Part shown: positions 16,501 through 24,630 of the stretch, one piece after another
Position numbering within the stretch: position 1 is the stretch's first letter
Layout: the number at the start of each line of letters is the position of its first letter
From: Lachnospiraceae bacterium
GTDB taxonomy: Bacteria > Bacillota > Clostridia > Lachnospirales > Lachnospiraceae
DNA: 47,589 bases
Assembly: GCA_017938145.1 (NCBI GenBank)
Contig: JAGBCB010000003.1
Location: 1-47,589 of the forward strand
Direction of reading: 5' to 3'
Program-made: the position numbers and the translations under genes
The notes under the pieces: model-generated
What the model was told of the DNA's origin: nothing
What the model saw: only the letters and a program-made list of their open reading frames with translations
Databases searched by the model: none

Positions 16501-16593
16501 TTATTCCGTCACTTTAAATCTCCAGTTTAACAGCTGGAACAACTCATTATTTGTCTTGTTTTCTTCCCCGATAAATACGACTGCATTTTTCAT
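16501..16593 (-). pseudogene. Detached 5' end of the response regulator gene
   Basis: From the ATG at 16593 (AGGGGG 6 nt upstream, 18 nt after the AEC gene) the frame reads MKNAVVFIGEENKTNNELFQ and nine more residues, then TAA at 16501-16503, then continues NDVESISFDD into the downstream frame without any shift. The phase, the operon spacing and the good ribosome site indicate one gene interrupted by a single nonsense codon or a base-call error. TAA cannot be read as selenocysteine. Confidence 0.8.
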
Positions 16594-16611
16594 AACAATC
16601 CCCCTAACGTA

Positions 16612-17550
16612 TTAAATCATTCCAATCTGCTTCAGCACGAAAATCCACAGGAACATGGACAAAATTGCCAGGGCGGAGGTAAATACCACCAGACCTGCTG
16701 CCAGCTCTCCGTCGCCGTCCATCTGCTGTGCCATCGGGAAGGAGGACACTGCCGTCGGCGCTCCGGACATAATAAGAAGCGGAATCAGCAGCTCATTGCG
16801 GAAGCCCAGTAAAATACCGGCAGACACCATAATGAGCGGACTGAACACCAGTCGTCCCAGCACACCGATGGTAAGCTGCTTTTTATACTCTTTTACCTTG
16901 GATACGGTGAAGGAACCGCCCAGCGCCACTAAGGATAACGGTGTTGCCACGCCGCCAAGGTCATTCACGGACTTTTGCACTGCACTTGGCAGGGTAAAAT
17001 CAAGTAAATTAAATGCAATACCAAGCAAAGATGCGATAATGAGAGGATTGGTAGCGATGCCCTTTGCCATCTTTTTGATGCTCGGCTTACCTCCCCGGAA
17101 GCTCTCTAAGCTTACCACCGCAAGAATATTAAATAAAGGCACAGTAAAACCAACTAAAATGGAGGTTGGACCCACCTTTTCCGTACCGCACAAAGAAAGT
17201 GCCAGCGGAAGTCCGAACAGGGCAAAATTACTGCGGAACATTGCCTGAATGAGAACTCCCCGGCGGGGATTTTCTTTTTCCAACCGCGGTATCAGAATCA
17301 TCAGCAAAATAAACTGTGCCGTAACGCCCAGATAAGCAGTTGCCAGAAGCTTTCCGTTAAAGGCCGCTGCCAGATTGGTGGTTGCAATGTTGTTAAACAA
17401 ATAAATCGGCAGGAACACTTTAAAGCAGAGCTTGTTCATGACGTTAAGGGACGGTGTATCCACCATATGAATGCGCCGCAAAAAGTAACCCAGTAAAATA
17501 CATAAAAAAATCGGTAAAACTACGTTAAAAGAAAGAATCAAATTGTCCAT
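16612..17550 (-). CDS. AEC-family (auxin efflux carrier-like) transporter
   Basis: A 312-residue integral membrane protein with about ten helices. The N-terminus (VVLPIFLCILLGYFLRR) and the repeat in the second half (LGRLVFSPLIMVSAGILLGF, SGAPTAVSSFPMAQQMDGD) match the AEC family, secondary carriers of small organic anions or amino acids. The substrate cannot be predicted. The ATG overlaps the fliS stop as TAATG, so the two are translationally coupled, an unusual place for a metabolite transporter. The response regulator follows 18 nt later. Confidence 0.88.
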   Translation of the reverse strand: MDNLILSFNVVLPIFLCILLGYFLRRIHMVDTPSLNVMNKLCFKVFLPIYLFNNIATTNLAAAFNGKLLATAYLGVTAQFILLMILIPRLEKENPRRGVLIQAMFRSNFALFGLPLALSLCGTEKVGPTSILVGFTVPLFNILAVVSLESFRGGKPSIKKMAKGIATNPLIIASLLGIAFNLLDFTLPSAVQKSVNDLGGVATPLSLVALGGSFTVSKVKEYKKQLTIGVLGRLVFSPLIMVSAGILLGFRNELLIPLLIMSGAPTAVSSFPMAQQMDGDGELAAGLVVFTSALAILSMFLWIFVLKQIGMI

Positions 17551-18029
17551 TATGCGTTAAATCCTCTGTTGTAATCCTGTGCGTTTAAATAAGTTTCGTT
17601 CAAGGTTCCCTTTCCATAGGTAAGGCCGGCATACACCTGCTGTACGTTCTGCATCACCGGGCCGGAAGTATCCTGGTCTTTGATGCCGTCAAAACCTGCA
17701 CGGAGCTTTTCAATTACCAGTTCCACATCGTTTAAGCTGTCCCAACGGCCGCTAACTCTTGCCTTTACCAGCATTTTATTCACATAAATATACAGGCTCA
17801 TAAGACGGAAGGAAATGGTTTGAGAGAAATCCAGGGCACCCATCAGTTCGTTTACAAACTTCACCGCATGGGATAAGTCTTCCTGATACTGTTTTTCATT
17901 TCCAGAATTTTTTGCTGTTCTGGCATTTTTTACATCATCTAAAATAATATCATACATAATTACCACAAGCTCGCATGGGGATGCCTGGGAAACTCTAAGG
18001 GTATAGGTCTGAATCTGTTCCTGTGTCAT
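17550..18029 (-). CDS. fliS: Flagellar export chaperone FliS
   Basis: A 159-residue helical chaperone that binds the flagellin C-terminus in the cytoplasm and delivers it to the flagellar export gate. It shows the family pattern: YTLRVSQASPCELVVIMYDIILDDV at the N-terminus and MSLYIYVNKMLVKARV in the middle. It is somewhat longer than the usual 125-135 residues; the extra part is the C-terminal tail (about 130-159). It follows flagellin by 72 nt, a gap that holds a strong hairpin with an SD-like arm. The ribosome site is AAGGAGAAG. Downstream it is coupled to the AEC gene. Confidence 0.93.
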   Translation of the reverse strand: MTQEQIQTYTLRVSQASPCELVVIMYDIILDDVKNARTAKNSGNEKQYQEDLSHAVKFVNELMGALDFSQTISFRLMSLYIYVNKMLVKARVSGRWDSLNDVELVIEKLRAGFDGIKDQDTSGPVMQNVQQVYAGLTYGKGTLNETYLNAQDYNRGFNA

Positions 18030-18051
18030 ACGCTTCTCCTTTTTTGCACAA

Positions 18052-18085
18052 CAAGGAGAACTGCGTCTTTCTACAATTCTCCTTG
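18052..18085 (-). promoter_or_regulatory. Intercistronic hairpin between flagellin and fliS
   Basis: The mRNA has CAAGGAGAAUUG, a 10-nt loop and CAGUUCUCCUUG, a 12-bp stem with one wobble. No U run follows, so it is not a simple terminator. The right arm (UUCUCCUU) can instead pair with AAGGAGAA of the fliS ribosome site 11 nt downstream. Confidence 0.65.
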
Positions 18086-18101
18086 GTCAAACACTATGTT
18101 A

Positions 18102-19571
18102 TTAGCCCTGTAATAAGTTCAGGATGTTTTGTGGTCTTTCGTTAGCCTGAGCCAGCATAGAAGTAGCTGCCTGGGTCAGTACCTGGTACTGTGTATAGGT
18201 AGCCATTTCACCTGCCATGTCGGTATCTTCAATACGGGACAGGGCTTCGGTTAAGTTCTCTGCAGAAACGTCCAAACTGTTGATGGCATGCTCTAAGCGG
18301 TTCTGGTACGCACCAAGCTTTGCACGGACGGAAGAAACCTCATTGATGGCATCATTAAACAGGGTAATTGCCTCCATGGCACCTTCCTGTGTTCCGATGT
18401 TGGCATCTTCAATATTTAAAGTGGTTACATCCACTCTCGGAATACGCACTTCCATGGTCTGGCCCTCGTTGGCACCAATCTGCAGGGTCATAGGGCCTGC
18501 ATCCAGTACGGTTACGGTTACGTCTTTATTTACGGCACCGCCTGCTACCTTAAATACCATTTCAAAGTCGTCACGGTCACGTACGGTTACGTAGTCGCCA
18601 TCGATGGTAATGGTAGAAGTGTTGGTGAAACCGCCTTCGTCGCTGCGGTCAAGTTCTACCGTACAGTCTGCACCCTGGGCATACTCGCCGGAGGCAGAAA
18701 TACCAAGCAGGTTAGCCAGCTCCTGGTCGGCATGAATGTCAATTTCTGCATCGGTACCGTAATCATCGGTTACAAACAATAAGGAATACTGGGTCGGATT
18801 TGCTGTAGCTGTGGCAGGGTCAATTACCGTATAGCCGCCAAGACCAGCATCGGTATCATCGGTAGTTCCGTCGGTGAACGCCACCTGGATTCCCATATTG
18901 CCGCATACTGCATTAAAATTGGTAAGCACGGTATTTAAATCCGCATCCTTCGGAAACTTCACATCCTGATTGTTAACGGTAAGCGTATATTCGTCCTTGG
19001 TGTCCGGTAATTGGTTTCCGGTCATCTTTCCACCAACCACAACGGCCTTCTTTGCCTCCGCACCCGGTGTAAACTTATACTCTCTAACGTTTACGGAATC
19101 GGACAGGGAAATTAACTCTACGCTTGGTTCACTGGAATAGGAACGGCGGTCTACGGTGCCGTCCAGTAACTTCTTAGTATTAAATTCGGTGGTTTCGGAA
19201 ATACGGTTGATTTCGTCCTTTAACTGGTCAACCTCTGCCTGTAGCTGTAAGCGGTCTTCGTCGGTGGAAGTACCATTGGATGCCTGCACGGAAAGCTCAC
19301 GCATTCTCTGCAGCATTTCTTCTACTTCAATTAAAGCACCCTCTGCGGTCTGGATAACGGAAATACCGTCGGAGGCATTTCTGGACGCCTGGTTTAAGCC
19401 CGCAATCTGGGTTTTCATCTTCTGGGAAATGGCAAGACCTGCCGCATCGTCCGCCGCACGGTTAATACGGTAGCCGGAGGAAAGACGCTCTAAGCTCTTT
19501 TCCAGTGCCTTATTATTCTTGCCTAAAATATTGTTGGTTTTTAACGCCGGGATGTTGTGATTAATTCTCAT
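18102..19571 (-). CDS. fliC: Flagellin
   Basis: A 489-residue flagellin, the subunit of the filament. The N-terminal D0/D1 region ([44 protein letters not shown]) and C-terminal D1/D0 region ([23 protein letters not shown], ending QNILNLLQG) are well conserved. Residues of about 145-390 form the variable surface domain, acidic and Thr-rich. It contains two cysteines ([16 protein letters not shown]), uncommon in exported flagellins. AGGAGG lies 4 nt before the ATG. Only 26 nt separate it from the DUF6240-like gene, so it is made from the sigma-D type promoter at 22679-22705; I saw no internal promoter. Confidence 0.97.
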   Translation of the reverse strand: MRINHNIPALKTNNILGKNNKALEKSLERLSSGYRINRAADDAAGLAISQKMKTQIAGLNQASRNASDGISVIQTAEGALIEVEEMLQRMRELSVQASNGTSTDEDRLQLQAEVDQLKDEINRISETTEFNTKKLLDGTVDRRSYSSEPSVELISLSDSVNVREYKFTPGAEAKKAVVVGGKMTGNQLPDTKDEYTLTVNNQDVKFPKDADLNTVLTNFNAVCGNMGIQVAFTDGTTDDTDAGLGGYTVIDPATATANPTQYSLLFVTDDYGTDAEIDIHADQELANLLGISASGEYAQGADCTVELDRSDEGGFTNTSTITIDGDYVTVRDRDDFEMVFKVAGGAVNKDVTVTVLDAGPMTLQIGANEGQTMEVRIPRVDVTTLNIEDANIGTQEGAMEAITLFNDAINEVSSVRAKLGAYQNRLEHAINSLDVSAENLTEALSRIEDTDMAGEMATYTQYQVLTQAATSMLAQANERPQNILNLLQG

Positions 19572-19597
19572 GAATCCTCCTATTCTTGCCTTGCAGA

Positions 19598-22585
19598 CTA
19601 ATACATTGCTGCGTCCGCATCAGCATTCCGCACATGCACTACCAGGGATTTTGCAATCCGGTAAAGCCTGCTGTTGTCGCTCTCTTGTACTTCACTTCCC
19701 TGTGCGTCTTTGTAAATGCCCTCTGTCTGGTAAGAATAGGTGTCCGGTCTCACTTCTTCCGTGCCGTAATAGATGGAACCGATTTCGATGTGGTTCTGCG
19801 CCAGTGTGGCAAACAGATTCATCTGTCGGTCTTTCAACGCCTGTGTACCTTCCTTAGTATCACTGCTGATGAAACATTTTAACTTGTTATCCTGGATGGT
19901 TGCTTCGCAGGAAATTTTGCCAAGATTCAAGGTTGGAATCTCCGCCAGCACCTTTGCCTTTTCCTCGCCCTTTTCCAGAATAGTAACATTCATATTTAAA
20001 ATTTCTGTTCCCGTGTCTACCGGAATCTGGTAGTATTCTCGCTTACACAAACGATGCATGAAACGCACGCCCACGTGCATCTTCTTAATGGACTTGGTAT
20101 CCTGCTTTGTCATTACCGGGTCCTGCATCATCTTTGTTTTTAAGTCGCCCGCATCGTCCACAAACTTCTTGTAGGCGTCCTGCATGGTCTTTTTATCGTC
20201 CATGAATTCGGTAAAGTCCGGAAGCTCCGGTTCTTCGCCGGTCTGCATAAACTTAAAACGCTTCCATTCTTTAAAAATGGTCATGTCGTTTTCCAGCAGG
20301 TTCTTGGCCGCCTCTAAGTTCTCCACTGTGGAAAGAATGCTGTAATCTTCTAAGAAACGGGTGGCATTCTGGCCTTCCGTAGCCAGGGTACGTACCGTGG
20401 TTAATTCTTCCCTTGCGGATTCCGCTGTCGGCTGGGAACACTCACTGATAACTTTATCGGCTTTTTCTATGTTTTTATTAAGAGCATAATTGTTAACCAG
20501 ATGGTCCATTCCCTGAGCCTCACCGCTCTTTACTGCAGTAAGCAGATTTTGCAGGGTCAGTTCCCGGCCGCTCTTAAATACGCCGCCGATGGCCTGCTCT
20601 TCCGAACCGTCCAGCCGGTGCAGGGCACGGTATACACCGATGTAAGCCTGCCGCTCTTCCGGCGTGATTTCTTTTCTGTGCTCTAAGTTAATGAGGAAGA
20701 TGCTGTAATTGTCCTCGGTGGTAATGCCCTCTTCCTGCTTGATTTTTGCAATGTTTTCTGCCAGTGCATCCACGGACTGCTCTAACGGATTGATGCCGTC
20801 ACGAATCATACGCACGGTAACTGCCGGATGCAGTTCCTTTAATACTTCCTGCAGCTTGGCATCGTACTCGCTGACCTTCTGCACGTTTTCTGCAGTTACT
20901 TCTACGGAATTGTAGCCAAGCATCCGTACCGCGCGGCGGTTTTCGGCATTTGCTGCCATGCCGATGTTTTCCAGCAGGCTGTCCACGTTGCCAAAGGCCT
21001 TCTGGATGTTGTCACCAAACCGCTTGTCCGGCGAGGTCATAATAGACTCAAAGCTTTCTGCATAACGGCGCATGGCCAGATTGTTCATGCCGGTCTGATG
21101 CAGCTCGTTTAAGGTAATCTTGGATCCGGTATCCATGGTGTCCACAATGAGCGGCGCCGGCATATTTTTAATTTCTTCCAGCTTGCGGCTGGTATCACGG
21201 AGAAGTTCCAGTCCTTCCTTGCTCTGGGCCACGCCCGCCTGGGTAAAGAAGCTGGAGAAGAACCGGTTTTCCAATGTTTTTAAGTTGTCGATTAACTTGC
21301 TCATGCTGACGGTATCGATGCGGATACCTTCCTTTGCCAGACGGTAGCCTGCCTCGTAGGTCATCATGGCACGGATTTCTTCCAACTGACGTCTTGCACG
21401 GATGGATGCCGCCTGGGCCGCACCGTTTTCCGCAAAGTTCTGTAAATAACGCTGTGCCTCCGGATTGTTTTCATCCAATAAATCCTGGGCCTCGGTTAAA
21501 TCACCGAGGGTTAAATCCAGCTTATCGCCCTCAACGCCCGGCTGTTCGCTGCTTCTCTTTGCTGCAGCGAAATCCACCGCCTGGTTAGTTACCTGGCCGG
21601 TTTTTCTGATTAACTGACGGACTTCCTTTGCTGTGGAAGAAAGCAGGTTCGCGCTCTTTGGGTCCTGCCCTACGGAAAGGGCATCCACTGCCTTCGTGAG
21701 CACGTCTTCTTCCGACAACTTTATCCCCGCCAGAAGGCTGTAGGACTTTAGGTTATCCACAGTCAGCGGAATATCCTTCTTAATAAAGGTCTGGGCTGCG
21801 TTCATCATATCCTTGTTGGCACGAAGGCCCGCCTGGAATAACATATGGGTTACTTTCGGCTCCAACTGGGACCAGGCCTCCGGTGTCAGGGTATGCTCCT
21901 TCTTTGCATACGTCTGGGCCGCAGACCTTGCCATTGCCACATTTTCCAAAGTCGGAACCAGCTTGTTCCGTACCATATATTCACACTGCTCCGGAGATAA
22001 CTTCACTCCGCCGGCAGCCTTTTCCATTGCCACGGCAACCTTCTCTAAATTCGCCTGGGTTACCGGAATATTTGCCTTTAACAGCTTTTCTGCAATCATC
22101 TCTGCACGAGGGTTACCGGCAAGCATTTTTACCGCCTGTTGCAAAATCGCCGCGCGGTCATCCGCCAGCTCCTGCACCTGGTTTTCCATGGCCATCTGGG
22201 TCATTTCTTTCTGCATTTTGATGCGCTCCATGGCTGCTTCTAACTGTTCTACCGTCATTTCACCCACAGAGAAGCCTTCCTTCTGAAGCTCTGCCATGTC
22301 TTCCTCGGTCATGCGGCCGGACACGTTATCCAAACGTTCCTGATTCTGTTCCGCCTCGGTACCTTCTTCCTTAGCTACCTGGGCTTCCTGCTCATTGCCC
22401 ATGCCGTTTTTGGAATAAATATCCGAGGTCTGCTTCTGCTTTACCTCGGTTTCATCTGTATACTGAATAGCCTCTGCAAAGGAGGTTTTGGCAGACTTAG
22501 CAGCCGCATCCGGGTTGGAAAGCGGCTTTGCTGTAGATTCCTTCTGCTGTACTCCGTATGCATTCAGTGCATTTAACATATTCAT
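19598..22585 (-). CDS. Large flagellar-operon protein resembling DUF6240
   Basis: A 995-residue, highly charged, mostly helical protein without signal peptide or membrane helix. It carries degenerate repeats with a shared kernel: [34 protein letters not shown] and similar segments about every 75-100 residues, in the manner of Lachnospiraceae DUF6240 proteins. Residues of about 30-110 are low-complexity and Gln/Glu-rich. A C-terminal globular part (about 820-980) is beta-rich ([20 protein letters not shown]..., [10 protein letters not shown]) and could resemble a hook-length-control type C-domain, though I cannot prove that. The start is the ATG at 22585 with AAGGA 10 nt upstream. First gene after the sigma-D type promoter, immediately before flagellin. 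Confidence 0.75.
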   Translation of the reverse strand: MNMLNALNAYGVQQKESTAKPLSNPDAAAKSAKTSFAEAIQYTDETEVKQKQTSDIYSKNGMGNEQEAQVAKEEGTEAEQNQERLDNVSGRMTEEDMAELQKEGFSVGEMTVEQLEAAMERIKMQKEMTQMAMENQVQELADDRAAILQQAVKMLAGNPRAEMIAEKLLKANIPVTQANLEKVAVAMEKAAGGVKLSPEQCEYMVRNKLVPTLENVAMARSAAQTYAKKEHTLTPEAWSQLEPKVTHMLFQAGLRANKDMMNAAQTFIKKDIPLTVDNLKSYSLLAGIKLSEEDVLTKAVDALSVGQDPKSANLLSSTAKEVRQLIRKTGQVTNQAVDFAAAKRSSEQPGVEGDKLDLTLGDLTEAQDLLDENNPEAQRYLQNFAENGAAQAASIRARRQLEEIRAMMTYEAGYRLAKEGIRIDTVSMSKLIDNLKTLENRFFSSFFTQAGVAQSKEGLELLRDTSRKLEEIKNMPAPLIVDTMDTGSKITLNELHQTGMNNLAMRRYAESFESIMTSPDKRFGDNIQKAFGNVDSLLENIGMAANAENRRAVRMLGYNSVEVTAENVQKVSEYDAKLQEVLKELHPAVTVRMIRDGINPLEQSVDALAENIAKIKQEEGITTEDNYSIFLINLEHRKEITPEERQAYIGVYRALHRLDGSEEQAIGGVFKSGRELTLQNLLTAVKSGEAQGMDHLVNNYALNKNIEKADKVISECSQPTAESAREELTTVRTLATEGQNATRFLEDYSILSTVENLEAAKNLLENDMTIFKEWKRFKFMQTGEEPELPDFTEFMDDKKTMQDAYKKFVDDAGDLKTKMMQDPVMTKQDTKSIKKMHVGVRFMHRLCKREYYQIPVDTGTEILNMNVTILEKGEEKAKVLAEIPTLNLGKISCEATIQDNKLKCFISSDTKEGTQALKDRQMNLFATLAQNHIEIGSIYYGTEEVRPDTYSYQTEGIYKDAQGSEVQESDNSRLYRIAKSLVVHVRNADADAAMY

Positions 22586-22613
22586 ACTTCTATCTTCCTT
22601 ACATGCCTGCGGT

Positions 22614-22658
22614 TTGTGAGTCCCTTCACAACAGGCCGGGACGCTGTCCTTGTGTCCC
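22614..22658 (-). promoter_or_regulatory. Two leader hairpins with GGA loops (candidate CsrA sites)
   Basis: In the transcript the first hairpin is GGGAC-ACAAGGACAGC-GUCCC (22658-22638) and the second is UUGUGA-AGGGAC-UCACAA (22631-22614). Both expose GGA in the loop, and the first loop contains ACAAGGA, close to the CsrA preference ACARGGA. The ribosome site AAGGAAG of the first gene follows. Confidence 0.5.
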
Positions 22659-22678
22659 CTGTATTCCATCTGATATGT

Positions 22679-22705
22679 ATTTCGGCAGAAAAGGAGGAAT
22701 TCTTA
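22679..22705 (-). promoter_or_regulatory. Sigma-D/sigma-28 type flagellar promoter
   Basis: On the minus strand TAAG (22705-22702), exactly 15 nt, then GCCGAAAT (22686-22679), matching TAAA-N15-GCCGATAA. It precedes the DUF6240-like/flagellin operon by about 90 nt. Confidence 0.78.
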
Positions 22706-22802
22706 ACCTGTAGAAAACTTTGCAAATATTTCTTTCGCTCTCCGCATACACATAATACTATCGATAAAACCCGCTCTCCCGGACAAGAAAGGAATTTTGC
22801 CT

Positions 22803-24566
22803 ATGAAAAAGAAATCACTCCTGTATTTGTTGCTTTTGTGCATTTTGCTCCTTGTGTCAACTTTTATGGGCTGCTCTGCCAAAGGCCACCCCCTCACCTC
22901 TGACCATTCCGGTGTTGTTTCCGGCATTCCTTCCCCCACCCCAACCTTTGAGGAGTTTACCAATGCTCTTTTTGTGGAGGAAGTCACCTCTGATACCATT
23001 TCCCTAAAGTATCATTTATCCCGGCCGGAAAACTACGGCATTGCGGATTACCCAATTACCCTTGGTTCTGTAAAGGATGCGGTTTCTCCCGATGAAAACG
23101 CCGATGATTTGTATGAACAGTTGCTGACCTATGACCCGGCTGACTTTTACGAAGAAGAAAAACTCACTTATCTTTCTTTAAAACACCATCTGGAACTTAT
23201 GATGCAGGATGCGTTTTCCCCGTATCTTTCGGAGCTTCTTGGTCCTACCACCGGCTTCCAGGCCCAGCTTCCCATCGTGCTGGCGGAATACCGCTTTGAA
23301 ACCAAACAGGATGTGGAAAACTATCTGAATCTGCTGCCGTGTGTGTTGGAATATTTTACGGAAATCGCAGAATTTGAGAAACAAAAAAGTGCCGCCGGAT
23401 ACTTTATGGACGATAAAACCGCCAAGGAAATCATTGTCCAGTGCGAAGACTTTGTAACGGATCTGGATAACCATTTTCTTGCCACCACCTTTGAAGAACG
23501 CTTGGAAAACCTAGCCCTGTCCCTATCCGAAAAAACTGAATACATTTTGCAAAATCAGACTGCGCTCCACTCCTATGTGTTTCCTGCCTACGATTTGCTG
23601 GCAGAAACTTTGACTTCCCTTCTTGGTACCGGCAAAAACGAATACGGCCTCTGCCATTTGGAAAACGGCAAAGAATATTACAGTCTGCTTGCCAAAATTT
23701 CCACCGGCTCGGACAAATCCATGGAAGAACTAAAGCAACTGCTTTCTTCCGCCATCACCGAGGGCTGCAACGCCATGGCCGTGGCAATGACTGCCGAACC
23801 AGCCGTCTACGAAAATGCCCTGCGGCCGGACTTTCCGGAAACCAATCCGGCAAAGATTATCGAATTTATTGCCGACAAATCCGCAAAGGATTTTCCTGCG
23901 ATAAACTGCGGCGACTATAACCTCAAATACATACCGGCCTCCCTGGAGGAGCACGTAAGCCCTGCCATGTATCTGGTGCCACCCATCGATGATTACGAGG
24001 CAGGTGTCATCTACATTAACGGAAGTCCCCGCTATGATTTAGACGGTATTTTCCCAACCATTGCCCACGAGGGCTACCCGGGTCACCTGTACCAGACCGT
24101 GGCGGCTCTTTCCGGTGAAATAAATCCGCTCCGCTATCTGCTTTCCCCTACCGGCTACGAGGAGGGCTGGGCCTCCTATGTGGAAACCTACTGCTACAAA
24201 TATGCCGGCTTCTCGGAAAACCTGACTTCCTTTTTACAGGCAGACCAGATTGCCACCCTGTGCCTCTATGCCCTGTCGGATATTTATATTCACTATGACG
24301 GTTACACCCCCGAGGAGTTGTCCGCCTTCCTTGCCGGATACGGTTTTCCAAAAGAAACCACGGATATTATCTACCAGACCCTGGTGGCGGAACCGGGCGC
24401 TTATCTTCCTTACGCCGTGGGCTGCCTGGAATTTGTGGAGTTACAGGCGCTTGCCAAGGAGCTTTGGGAGGAAGAATATAGCGATTATGCGTTTCATGAG
24501 TACTTGCTGGAGATGGGTCCGATGCCCTTTGGAGTGTTGAAGGAGTTATTAAGAAATCCTCTGTAA
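22803..24566 (+). CDS. DUF885-family lipoprotein, putative metallopeptidase
   Basis: A 587-residue lipoprotein. The N-terminus has a basic start, a hydrophobic helix and the lipobox FMGC, so it should be anchored outside the membrane. The body is a DUF885 domain: HEGYPGHLYQT carries the HE..GH motif expected to bind zinc, and EEGWASYVETYCYK follows about 45 residues later, as in the M3/M32-like helical metallopeptidases. The substrate is unknown; an extracellular peptide is most likely. I use the ATG at 22803 with AAGGA 10 nt before it. It is divergent from the flagellar operon and ends at a shared terminator. Confidence 0.87.
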   Translation: MKKKSLLYLLLLCILLLVSTFMGCSAKGHPLTSDHSGVVSGIPSPTPTFEEFTNALFVEEVTSDTISLKYHLSRPENYGIADYPITLGSVKDAVSPDENADDLYEQLLTYDPADFYEEEKLTYLSLKHHLELMMQDAFSPYLSELLGPTTGFQAQLPIVLAEYRFETKQDVENYLNLLPCVLEYFTEIAEFEKQKSAAGYFMDDKTAKEIIVQCEDFVTDLDNHFLATTFEERLENLALSLSEKTEYILQNQTALHSYVFPAYDLLAETLTSLLGTGKNEYGLCHLENGKEYYSLLAKISTGSDKSMEELKQLLSSAITEGCNAMAVAMTAEPAVYENALRPDFPETNPAKIIEFIADKSAKDFPAINCGDYNLKYIPASLEEHVSPAMYLVPPIDDYEAGVIYINGSPRYDLDGIFPTIAHEGYPGHLYQTVAALSGEINPLRYLLSPTGYEEGWASYVETYCYKYAGFSENLTSFLQADQIATLCLYALSDIYIHYDGYTPEELSAFLAGYGFPKETTDIIYQTLVAEPGAYLPYAVGCLEFVELQALAKELWEEEYSDYAFHEYLLEMGPMPFGVLKELLRNPL

Positions 24567-24581
24567 CTTCCTCTTTGCAAC

Positions 24582-24623
24582 AAAAAAGCTGTAAGAGGCC
24601 TAACAAACCTCTTACAGCTTTAA
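24582..24623. terminator. Terminator between convergent genes
   Basis: AAGCTGTAAGAGG and CCTCTTACAGCTT form a perfect 13-bp stem with a 9-nt loop. The minus-strand side is followed by TTTTTTG, so it mainly stops the M56 gene. Confidence 0.9.
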
Positions 24624-24630
24624 AACCAAT

